Of a DNA stretch of 64,000 bases, positions 52,706 through 62,290 are shown piece after piece. This DNA comes from Dactylis glomerata (lineage: Eukaryota > Streptophyta > Magnoliopsida > Poales > Poaceae). The stretch lies in NCBI GenBank assembly GCA_007115705.1, contig QXEO01000222.1, positions 1,183,179 through 1,247,178 on the forward strand. Direction: 5' to 3'. How positions within the stretch are numbered: position 1 is the first letter of the stretch; every line of letters begins with the position of its first letter. Made by a program: the position numbers and the translations under genes. The notes below the pieces were generated by a model. The model saw nothing but the letters and a program-made list of their open reading frames with translations. It searched no databases and was not told the DNA's origin.

Positions 52706-54816
52706 GAGACCACAAAAGCCCTTTGCGGTCCTCATACCAAAGTCCGACCGGTATGTTTTTTGAATCACATAACATTTCGCAACTTCCTTTTTATATCCTC
52801 ATGTTCAAAACTCTTGATCTTTGTTGTGTAGGTCCTACCACTTCGACGGCCGTACACCTCCAGAGCGCGCCTACGCGAGCATCATGGGATGTTGTGTTAG
52901 GGACAAGTTCCCTAGGTTGGTGACGCTGCCTGATGGAAGAGTCACGGTAGCTTGGACTTGGAAGCACTACAGCTACCCGCCGGTCGTCTCGATGGTTGGT
53001 GATGAGGATGAATATTTAGAAGTGGATAACGCCCAACAGCGAGTGCTCTTCCAGTTTTGGGTAAGTTTCTATGATTTCACATCATTCAATAACTCCAATG
53101 CTTACCCTAATTGTAAATAGTAACTTTGTTCCTTTCTGACCTTTCTGAATGCTTTTGTAGCAATACTTCAAGCCACACGAGACATACTGGGATGAGTGCC
53201 ATAAGGTGGCATGCAAAGTAGCCCAGAAGCAAGTCACCGACATGCACTATGAGGCGCGCATTCAGCGCATCATCAATTGGTATGCCGAGTACCGGTGGAT
53301 TCAGTTGACAAAGGCCGATGCCCGAAAGGTGAAGTACTTTGAGCCATGGCAGTACATGTAGGTAAATGCATATCGATTACTATCAACTAGTTGGCTATCT
53401 TCTCTAGTTTGATTAAGTGTATATTTTCTGTCTCTAGGCGATTCCTCAGTATTGCAGTGCGAAGAAGAAGTGCTTCGCGAGGATGGTAGCGTGGTGGACC
53501 TCCCCTATGTACTGGAAGAAGCACGAAGCAGGTAAAACACGGCGTGCTTTGATGGGCGGTGGATCACACCGTCAAGGCAGCGCAGCCTTTTAGACCCTCG
53601 TCCAGAAAAAGGTGAGCAAAAGTATTATTTATTCTTCATGTCAAGTTATCATTTTCTCCATACTGCTATTTCCTATCACTCATCCTTTATTCCCTCATTT
53701 GCAGACACTTGAGATGGGCGTTGTGCCAGAGTTCTTCCCGTTTTGGAATAGCTTCCGTGAGAGGAAGGGCCCGCCAGATCCTGTTGTGGGTACGTCACTC
53801 AACATGGGGGGGGGGAAGCAGCGGAAGGAAGCGTACGTGAGGAAGTACAAGTAGAAGTATGGAGAGGATTCCGACCTTACAATGCGCCCTTTGACTGCCG
53901 AGGTTACACATCTTGATCTTGTCCGTTTTTGCTCCATAGTACACTTGTGGAGATTTAGCCATACTTGATGTGCTTCTACACTCTTAGGTTGCTGTGATGG
54001 CGGGACAAGGGAAGAAGAATGGTCGCCTATATATTGGTCACGGCGCTATCGATCCAGCGACGGTACCATCTCTCTTCGATGTCCGTAGATCCAGACGAGC
54101 TCCAATCCCGATGTAGAGACTCGCCCGTCGCCTTCTCTTGGAGCGCTCGCCGAGGTTCAGGTATGTTTGTCTCTCTCGGTCTACTTCACTTCACTTCATC
54201 ACACTAGTGGAACATTGATGACATTGCGATGCCACAACATAGGCTCAGTTGGACGAACAGATCAGACTGCGAGAGGAGGCCCAGGCCGAAGCTAGGCGCC
54301 TGCAAGAGCAGCAGAATGCGATGCACGCCATGATGCAACATAAGTTTGCATATTATGACCAGCGACTAATGGTGAGTTTCTTTGTAGGAAGGAATAATAT
54401 CAATTCCATTCTTCTAGTAACCTCATACCTCCACATGCATTGATTTGCAGGCCATGGACCCATCCGGTACCTCGTCTTCGCATCGTACTCCTACTTCTGC
54501 TACCCCCCAGCACTGTCCCCCCATGCCATGGGTAAATTGAATTTCCTATTGTCAATCAATCCTCAGAATTTTGTTAATATTGTCTAACAAGAAATTCTTT
54601 CCCATTTGCTAGCTTTTCCCGACTGGGCTACCATATCAGTTCCCACCTAGTGCTACTTTTCCCACTGGGTATCCCCCGATGCCCCCGGAGATGATGGCAG
54701 CATATCAGGTTCCGCCTACTGCTGGGACTTCCGCTATGCAAACCTCCCCAGAGATGACGGATGCCGGAGGTCAACCACACGTCACCAATGATAGCCTAGT
54801 CAACAAGCTCTTCTAG

Positions 54817-55439
54817 AAGGTGACTTGTCCTACCTTTGTGCTCCTCTCATGCATTGTACACTTGTGAAAATCTAGACCTAGTCCATAATAGAGAAAAATA
54901 TAATTTCTAGTGCACTTGTGAAAATTTAGACCTAGTCCACAATCTAGACCTATTCTATCATACACTTGTGGAATTTTAGTTCGTAGAACTAGTTCATAAT
55001 ATAGAACTCAAGTATATCATGTCGTTGTGGAGTTGCGCTTGTCTCCATGTACACATCATATGACGCAAATTTGAACTTGCCCAAAGTTCAATATTTCTCA
55101 TAATTATGCTTTCGATTTTGTAGGATTTGTCAAGGACTTGGATCTATGCCATTGTGGAGTTGGTGCTTGTATCCATGTGTCAGGAGGCTTGTGTTCATGG
55201 ACTTGTGATCTATCTTGTTTGAGAACTTGTGAATGCCATGTTTAATGGACTTTTAGGACATGTGAACTCTATGCATGACAATATGTATGTTTGATGACTT
55301 ATGACTCTATGCATTACAATATGTATGACTCTATGCATGACAATATGTACGTTTGATGGAATTGTGTTGCTTGCTTGTCATATATTGCATATCTGGAATA
55401 TTATATATTTTGCAATGCAGGGATTAAACAAAAACAAAC
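54817..55439. other. CACTA 3' untranslated region
   Basis: AT-rich sequence with short direct repeats (ATATGTATGTTTGATG, GTACACTTGTG variants). No gene. Confidence 0.4.
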
Positions 55440-56008
55440 AAAACAGAGAAAAACTGGGGCCTTTACCGTGTGTAGGCACACGGCAAAGGGGACGAAAGTC
55501 CTCTGCCGTGCACTTGCACATGGCAGAGGGGACACGTGTCACCAATCTGTGAACCTGGGAGTCCACTTTTGGACCAAATGGTCATTTTACCGAGCCTACA
55601 CACACGGTAGACCTGCACCGCACACGGTAAAGCTGGCACACGGCAAAGCGTGGGTCCCACTACGGCGCTGGTCCACGCATGGTCTGGCAGTCAAACCAGA
55701 CACACGGCAGCTCTATGAACACGGCAGACCCTCTGCCGTGTATTTCCGGACACACGGCAGATGGTGTCCCCACCACTGGCGTGAGCAGACGGGAAAGTCA
55801 CTTTTTTCTGCTGTGCTTGCCTGTCGACACACGGCAGACCCTCTGCCGTGTCCTTGTCACGTGGGCACACGGCAGACAGTCTCTGCCGTCGTTGTCACTG
55901 CCGTGACCTCTCTACCATGTGTGCGTACACGGCAGACTGTCTGTCGTGTCCAAAAGCACCTCTGCCGTGTCTACGGTACACACGGCATACCCTTGTTTTC
56001 CGGTAGTG
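55440..56008. mobile_element. 3' end of the CACTA transposon: subterminal repeat cluster and terminus
   Basis: At least fifteen copies of ACACGGCAGA or its complement TCTGCCGTGT occur in both orientations, several as head-to-head pairs (ACACGGCAGACCCTCTGCCGTGT type). Such repeats are the transposase-binding sites of CACTA elements. The segment ends at 56008 with CCGGTAGTG, the complement of a CACTACCGG terminus. The matching 5' terminus was not found; the element is cut by the Mutator-like left end at about 27885. Confidence 0.8.
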
Positions 56009-56261
56009 CACGCCCCCAATGCTCAAAGTGAAAGAAAATTTATATTTTCATTTAAACTTTGTTATATGTCATAAATTTGAATAAATTTAGCTAAAATCTA
56101 AATTAAACGACGCGACCGTTTGCATGGGTCAAAAAATGGAACTATGATTCATACTCACTATTAAGACCTCGCAACCAGACTGAAAATTCAAATAGTTCTT
56201 CAATTAAAAAAAGAAATTTTATTCCTTCCAATTAGAAGAAGGCCACCTTAGCACTACTAGT
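56009..56261. other. Mutator-like element internal spacer, no gene
   Basis: AT-rich filler between the CACTA terminus and the right inverted end. Confidence 0.4.
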
Positions 56262-56419
56262 AGGGCATATGTACCTAATTAGGTCTCTATTTTGTTAATG
56301 ATGAGATTAGTGTTTTGCGCAACGGTTTACTGCAAAATTTGGTGTTTCATGCAAAAAAAATCAAAACTGTGTTCTGTGCAAAAATAACACCAACAAGTGG
56401 TGTTATATGCAATTTCCTC
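56262..56419 (-). repeat. Right terminal inverted repeat of the Mutator-like element
   Basis: The complement begins GAGGAAATTGCATATAACAC. The second TTGCACCTT lies at 56420-56428. Confidence 0.8.
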
Positions 56420-56428
56420 TTGCACCTT

Positions 56429-57575
56429 GGATCAGACGGCTACTCTGCCATGCCAAAGGATACAACCGTGCTCTCAGGCAACAACTCTGATGAATGGCTG
56501 TCTATTGAATTGGATTAACACCCTCTTGTGTTGAAGTTCTGTTTTTCCGTTGTGTCATACAATCTTCTATCGAAATTTACCCTATTTTTTACAAACTTGA
56601 CCACTAAAGTAGTCTTACCGAGTTAGCAATGGTATCAACTAGCAAGTATTCCTATATATGCGTGCAAAATTGTTTTGCATCTGCAACCAAATGAATATTG
56701 AAATGGGAAAGACCTCTGAGTTCCCAACCTTTGGGCTAACCAAATAAAAGGTACTAAGCATTTGTTCTCTCGTAGTCTCCGCAAGTCTAAACTTTGGATC
56801 AAGCTTGCAATTTTTTTAACCCGAAGCTCTAAGTGGAGGTTGTAGGTTTCATTGCATTTACTTCGACTCAATAGTTTTTTTAATTAATTTCAAAACCAAT
56901 TTTCAATATTTCTCAAAAGGAGTGTGACTTTTGATGTGTTTTGTTTACTACCCACATTTAAAAATTGAACGATATAACCTCAGAGTCTTTATTTTGAGTA
57001 TGGACATGACTATTCTTTATCAAACTAGAATTAAGTTAATTCCTGGCTAGATGACATCATCCTGTCTCATGAGCGATTTATGCACACTGGAAAAATTTGG
57101 CTGCAATTGCAACCCCAAGTGCAATATCAGGGTTGCACAAATCTTGACACAATTCCAATGACACTCGGGTCGGCCTAGCTCTAGTAGCTAGTAAGTATAG
57201 GTTAGTGCATTGTTGAATAAGCGTGCCACCATTTGCAACAAAAAATCCAATACATCCGACCTATTTGTGCTCATCTCATCCAACATTACATAAACATGTA
57301 TGCAACATTGTTTCTATCATCTCTATATACCTTATGCGCAAAAAATCACTGTAGCATTTTACCCGTGCTTGAGCAACAAAAGGAATAGTCGTTTGTATCA
57401 CTGTGAAATAGACTTTGCAACATCCAAAAAATAAACTGACCTCAACCATGGACAATCTCGTTATTCCTCGAGCTCTTCGGCGATGAATAAGACCCGTCGA
57501 AGCCTAACGAGTCAAACTTGTCAGGGCTTTTCTTCACCGGATCCCTTTGGAAAGCATGGCGACAACTTGCATGCT
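56429..57575. other. Intergenic, no supported gene
   Basis: AT-rich sequence with no domain in short frames. It lies between the Mutator-like element and the Copia 5' LTR. Confidence 0.45.
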
Positions 57576-57733
57576 TGTTGAGTATATATGTACGGCACGT
57601 ATGTATCTTGTATATTTACACTAGGCCCCCTCCTCTCTTGTATATTCGAGGATGTGGCGGCCCCACCGTGTAACATATATATATGTGTGCCTATGCACCT
57701 GATCAATACATCGTGCATCACATCCTCTCTACA
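57576..57733 (+). repeat. 5' LTR of the Copia element, 158 bp
   Basis: It starts TGTTGAGTATATATG and ends CCTCTCTACA. The adjacent primer site fixes the 3' boundary; the 5' boundary rests on the TGTTG terminus. Confidence 0.7.
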
Positions 57734-57743
57734 TGGTATCAGA
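57734..57743 (+). other. Copia primer-binding site, initiator tRNA-Met
   Basis: TGGTATCAGA immediately follows the LTR, the usual Copia primer site. Confidence 0.85.
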
Positions 57744-57937
57744 CACCCCACGATCCTAACCCTAGCCAGCCGCCGCCCCCCTCCCCCCTCTCTCCCCACC
57801 CGGCCGCCACCCACCCCTCCCCCCTCAAACCCTAGGCCGGCTGCCCTCTAGCGCCGCCGCCCCCTCCCCTTCTCTCCCATCACCGCCGCCGCCCACCCCT
57901 CCACCGCCTCCCTCTCTCCCACCACCACCGCGCCACC

Positions 57938-60900
57938 ATGTCCACTGTCTCCGCCACCAGCAACCCCTTCGCCTCTTCCCCCTCCTTCGACTCCACTCCT
58001 CCCACCACCGCCCAACTCCGCGACATCCCCATCGCCGACCACGTTCCCATCAAGCTTTCCCGCACCGACAACAACTACCATCCATGGAAGACGTACTTCT
58101 ACCTCCTCTTCCGTGAGTACAACCTCTGCGACCACATCGACGGCACCGTCGACCTCCTCTCCATGCAGCGCGACAGCGACTAGATGGCGATCGACGCCAC
58201 CACCATCCGCTGGCTCTTCCTCACCATCGCGCCGGACATCTTCAAGACCGTCGTTCACAACGGCGATGACGCTCGTACGGTGTGGACGAAGATCAACGGG
58301 CTCTTCACCGACAACAAGCTCCAGCGGGTCGTCTTCCTGCAGCAGGAATTCTTCGGTACTCTCCAGGGCGATCTCTCCCTGGACGACTACTGCCTGCGCC
58401 TCAAGGCCATCTCCGACAAGCTTCAGGACCTCGTTTTCATGATGGGCGACGAGCTCCTCCTCTCCACGCTCACCGCTGGCCTCAGCGAGGATCTCGATAA
58501 TGCCGCCTCCAATCTCACCCTCATGACTAACCCCACCTTCGAGCGCGCAGTCTCCTATCGTCGCCTCGAGGAACGTCGTCTGCTGAAACTGCGCGCGCGT
58601 ATGTCTCATACCGCGCTTGCTGCTGGGCTCGGCTATGGCGCCCCGGCGCCCCCCGTGCCTCCCGTGCCGACCCCTCCTGCGGCGCACCCTACGGCGCCCT
58701 TCACTACGCGCCCTCTGGCGCCCTTCGCTGCGCCCCCGCCGCCCCCCCCAACAACAGCAACAGGGGCGTCGTCGTCGCGGGCGTGGCGGCGGCGGTCGCA
58801 ACAATGGCAGCTACGCGGTCGGTGGCCCGCCACCCGCTAACCAGATGCTACCCTGGAGCGGTGGCTTCAACCCTTGGACGGGGGTCGTGCACGCCTACAC
58901 CATGCCCGTGCCGCGCCCCCCCGTCCCCGGCATCCTTGGCACTCGTCCGCAGGCTCATCAGGCCCTCTACGCTGCGCCGCAGCAGCCCTACGCGCCGGCC
59001 TACGGCGGTATGCCATCCTACGCGCCCTCCCAGCAGGCAGGCTGGGACCCTGCGCTCGTCGCCGCCCTTCAGCAGGATGCTCCTGCGGGCTCTTCTGGTG
59101 GCGTGCCGTATCTCATTTGCTCTGGCGCCTCCTCTCACATGGCCGCCTACCCGGGTAACCTATCCTCCTTGTCTCCCACCTCCACCAACTCTCGCATCAT
59201 CGTCGGCAACGGCGCTAGTCTTCCTATCACACACATCGGTTCCGCTGCTTTTCCCTCCACCTCTAGACCACTGTCTCTTAACATTGTTTTAGTCTCTCCA
59301 CACCTTCGTCATAACTTAGTCTCTGACAAAACTCTTTCTCGTGATAATTCTGTAACTGTGGAATTTGACGCTCTTGGTTTTTCTGTTAAGGATGCCCGTA
59401 CCCGTATGGTGCTCCACCGATGTGAGAGTCCCGGAGATCTCGATCCAGTCCAGACGCCTCCCTCGTCGCGCTCTGGACCTCATGCACTCTCCGTCGGCGT
59501 CGACCTTTGGCATGCTCGTCTTGGTCATCCTAGCTCCACCGCCCTCCGCCAAATAATGCGAGATTTTTTCCTTTTCATGTAATAAACCGGCTGCTCATAG
59601 CTGTGAAGCATGCCGCTTGGGCAAACATGTGCGTCTCCCATTTAGTTCCTCTTCCACAGTTGCATCTTTTCCTTTTCAGTTAATTCACAGTGATGTATGG
59701 ACCTCTCCTGTTGCGAGTAATTTTGAGTTTCTGTATTATCTTGTTCTTCTTGATGATTACTCCCATTTTGTTTGGACTTTTCCACTTCGCAAAAAGTCTG
59801 ATGTCGCTGCCACCCTCACTGCGTTTTACGCCTATGTCTCCACCCAGTTCGGCCGCCCCATACACGCTCTTCAAACTGATAACGGGAAAGAATTCGACAA
59901 CATCACAGTTCGCAGTCTCCTTTCTTCCCATGGCACCATCTTTCGCCTAACCTGTCCATATACCTCGCAGCAGAATGGTCGTGCTGAGCGCGTTCTCCGC
60001 ACTCTTAACAACTGCGTTCGCACCCTTCTGTTTCACGCTCATGTCCCTACCACCTTTTGGCCTGACGCCCTCGCCACCGCCACCCTCCTTGTTAACCTTC
60101 GCCTATGTCGTACTCGATGGAACTACACGCCTCACCATCTCCTTTTTGATTCTCCTCCCACCTATGATGGTTTACGTATCTTCAGATGTCGTTGCTATCC
60201 TAGTACCATCGCCACCGCCCCACATAAACTCGCTCCACGTTCCATCCCGTGCGTCTTCCTGGGTTACCCGGCTAACACCAAAGGCTACCGTTGCTATGAT
60301 CCTGTGTCACACCGGGTGCTCACATCCCGACACGTTTACTTTGATGAGCACTACTTTCCATTTGCACAGGAACAGGTGGCGACCCCCCCTTCACCCGCCG
60401 GCGACCCCCCGTCTCGCCGTCCGCTTGCCCCGGCCGCTGTGCCTGGGCCCTGCTTCGTGACGCCCTCGAGCTCGGGCGCCCCTTCACCACCCTCGAGCCC
60501 TGCCTCGGGTGGCACCGCCTCGCCCTCGAGCTCCGACTCGGGCGCTGCCTCGCCGTCCTCCTCGTCACCCTCGAGCGGCGCCTCGGGTGGCACCGCCTCG
60601 CCCTCGAGCTCTGACTCGGGCGCTGCCTTGCCGTCCTCCTCGTCACCCTCGAGCGGCGCCTCGGGTGATGCTCCGTCGACCGGCATGCCACCGACGCCGC
60701 CTCCGCCTCCGGCCGGTGCTGGTCCCGTCACCCGCGCTCGGACGGGCGTCTCTCGCCCGTCCACTCGGTATCCCACGGACGAGTTCGTCTGCACGGCCTC
60801 GACCTCCGCGCCCTCGTCGCTGCCCACCTCTGCCAGGGTAGCGCTTCGCGACCCCTCGTGGCTCGCCGCTATGCAGGAGGAGTTCGATGCCCTACAGCAC

Positions 60901-61296
60901 AACAACACATGGCAGCTCGTTCCGCGTCCCCGACATGCCAATGTCATTACCGGGAAGTGGGTCTTCAAGCATAAGTTTCATCCAGATGGCACTCTTGATC
61001 GTCACAAGGCGCGCTGGGTGGTTCGCGGTTTCCGGCAACGTGAAGGTGTCGACTTCCATGACACCTTTGCTCCTGTTGTCAAACCCGGCACCGTTCTTAC
61101 CGTTCTCCAGCTTGCGGTCTCTCGCCGCTGGCCAGTGCACCAGATGGATGTCTCTAATACTTTCCTCCATGGTCATCTTGAGGAGCAAGTGTTCTGTCAG
61201 CAGCCCACCGGGTTCGTCGATTCTGCTCATCTGGATCACGTCTGTCTGCTGTCTCGGTCACTGTATGGGCTCAAGCAGGCGCCCCGTGCTTGGTAC
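57938..61296 (+). pseudogene. Copia gag-pol, disrupted and truncated
   Basis: Gag starts at ATG 57938 and has the usual KLSRTDNNYHPWKTYF and LDDYCLRLKAISDKL segments. A stop at 58181-58183 (TAG) stands where a Trp is usual. A frameshift lies near 58750 in a C-run and another near 59565 in a T-run. The protease motif reads ICSGASSHM, so the catalytic Asp is replaced by Cys. A GAG-pre-integrase segment (LWHARLGHPSS) follows, then integrase (59617 on) with HSDVW, TDNGKEF and NGRAERV supplying D, D and E. A Pro/Ser/Gly-rich linker leads to RT (KWVFKHKFHPDG, KARWVVRGF, HQMDVSNTFLHG, LYGLKQAPRAWY). RT ends before its catalytic YVDD motif, where the CACTA element starts. Confidence 0.85.
60503..60668. 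repeat. 78-bp tandem repeat in the Copia integrase-RT linker
   Basis: CCTCGGGTG recurs at 60503, 60581 and 60659, exactly 78 bp apart, giving two full copies of a 26-residue Ser/Pro/Gly-rich unit (SGGTASPSSSDSGA). The frame is preserved. Confidence 0.85.
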
Positions 61297-61314
61297 CACT
61301 AGTAGGGAAAACCT

Positions 61315-61555
61315 CTTCTGTGGCGCACCTATATATGCATTCTGTGGCGCATGGGTGGTGCTCCACAGAATCTTCGCCACAAAAATAAGCATTCTGTGGC
61401 GCACCAGCACATGCGCCACAGAAATAAGTAATTATGTGGCGCACCAAGACCTAATGCGCCACAGAATTAAGGAATTCTGTGGCGCATTTTGGCTTGGTGC
61501 GCCACAGAATTCGGTGCGCCACAGAATTACAAGTTAGTGCGCCACAGAAATATTA
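61315..61555. repeat. Subterminal repeats of the CACTA element (TTCTGTGGCGCA type)
   Basis: Alternating direct and inverted copies of a 12-bp unit with GCGCCACAG cores. Different from the CGGCAGA repeats of the CACTA remnant at 55440-56008, so two CACTA families are present. Confidence 0.85.
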
Positions 61556-61819
61556 CAGGTTTTATACAGAAATTATTCTGTCTGGTGTATATATACAGGT
61601 ATTAACAGATATAATATAGCAGTATACAGATATATCAACAGATTTCATATAGCACAATTATATATCTCCATATACAACTCATTTCATAGAATATTAACAG
61701 ATTTCATATAGCTCCATGCATATACAACTCATCATACATATATATCTCCATACAACTCATAATCCATGCAAATTAAGTGCATCATCTCAAGATACAAATG
61801 AAGTGACACCGGCCGCCGC

Positions 61820-62056
61820 CTACACTAGGATGAAATAGAGTACCGCTCCGACGATGGTGAGCAAGAGCGAGAGCACAATGAAGGTCTTCATCTTGCTCTT
61901 GTTCGACTGGTGCTTCCTCCACTTGGCAACCGCCTCTTGTTGAGTCGGGTAGCCTTTGTAGCAGTTGCCGCTGAACTTGTGCACCTGTTCCTTGCAGTCC
62001 GTCCACTCCTCGTAGACTCCTGGAACCCGCCCCTCGAACACGACGTACCACGTCAT
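61820..62056 (-). CDS. Viroplasmin/RNase H1 N-terminal-like protein with C-terminal membrane segment, 78 residues
   Basis: ATG 62056 (MTWYVVFEGRVPGVYEEW). Residues 3-45 match the small RNA:DNA-hybrid-binding domain found at the N-terminus of RNase H1 and in caulimovirus gene VI proteins: YVVFEGRVPGVY, W-x-C-x-x-QV, YKGYPTQQEAVAKW. A basic linker (RKHQSNKSKMK) and a strongly hydrophobic C-terminus (about residues 58-78, FIVLSLLLTIVGAVLYFILV) follow, so the product would be tail-anchored. It lies inside the CACTA element near its end; upstream exons are possible. A role in transposition or host-gene capture is open. Confidence 0.65.
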   Translation of the reverse strand: MTWYVVFEGRVPGVYEEWTDCKEQVHKFSGNCYKGYPTQQEAVAKWRKHQSNKSKMKTFIVLSLLLTIVGAVLYFILV

Positions 62057-62290
62057 CTCTATGGACACAAGGCATATTAGTATATAATGCAATGGAAAGA
62101 ATTAGAGGGTTCACATGCATACATATTCACAAGAATTAAAGCAAGGAAATAATAATAAACCTAAAAGTCATATAGCATCGGTATCACATAAGTAATCAAG
62201 TTCAACTACATCGACTACAATAGTAATTGAAGTCCAACAACGACACTAAGCAAGTTTATTTACAACACAGTAGGCACACCGGCCTCTCGA

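Larger units (their letters stand above)
28576..54816 (+). pseudogene. CACTA second gene (TnpA/plant transposase-like), split by retrotransposon E1 and stop-ridden
   Basis: Coding pieces run from ATG 28576 to 29086 and resume at 52711, and removing E1 and one GAGAC copy restores the frame (GLPER joined to PQKPFAVL). Exons with canonical GT/AG sites follow: to 52734, 52829-53058 (GRTPPERAYASIMG), 53161-53361 (INWYAEYRWIQLTKADARKV), 53438-53530 (CFARMVAWWTSPMYWKKHEA), 53704 onward (PEFFPFWNSFRERKGP), 54241-54370 (a Gln/Glu-rich coiled coil) and two short Pro-rich exons ending at TAG 54814-54816. This matches the plant transposase (Ptta/En/Spm) family, whose products bind subterminal repeats. 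In-frame stops (TGA 28588, TAG 28891, TAG 53359, TAG near 53593, TAG near 53852) show it was already inactive or has decayed. Confidence 0.65.
27718..56419. mobile_element. Mutator-like element with 9-bp target duplication, holding CACTA sequence and three nested retrotransposons
   Basis: The ends are inverted copies of about 158 bp (27718-27875 and 56262-56419). Both start GAGGAAATTG and match throughout, with scattered differences. They are flanked by the identical 9-bp sequence TTGCACCTT (27709-27717 and 56420-56428). Long inverted ends plus a 9-bp duplication define Mutator-like elements. Without the retrotransposon E1 the element would be about 5.1 kb. Its interior is not a MURA transposase but the 3' half of a CACTA transposon. 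Either the element captured CACTA DNA (a Pack-MULE-like event), or a CACTA inserted and later lost its left part. Confidence 0.8.
57576..61296 (+). mobile_element. Copia (Ty1) retrotransposon, 3' part displaced by a CACTA insertion
   Basis: The 5' LTR is 57576-57733 (158 bp, TGTTGAG to CTCTACA), followed directly by TGGTATCAGA, the tRNA-Met primer site. The gag, protease, integrase, RT order is that of Copia elements. The element stops in RT at 61296, where a CACTA terminus begins, and no 3' LTR lies in the window. The very short LTR and GC-rich coding sequence would suit an Ale/Retrofit-like lineage, but I hold that loosely. Confidence 0.85.

Noticed and set aside
55440..56008. Regularly recurring short repeats that might suggest a CRISPR-like array
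   Set aside because: Spacing is irregular, both orientations occur, and the cluster ends in a CACTA terminus; this is eukaryotic transposon DNA.
27885..56008. Calling the CACTA a complete element
   Set aside because: Only the right terminus exists; the left side enters directly from the Mutator-like inverted end and the transposase catalytic region is missing.
57848..58804. 318-residue antisense frame over the Copia gag
   Set aside because: An antisense shadow of GC-rich coding sequence; the plus strand has clear Copia motifs.
60351..60968. 205-residue antisense frame over the Copia linker
   Set aside because: A Gly/Glu/Ala-rich shadow of the 78-bp repeat and integrase-RT linker.
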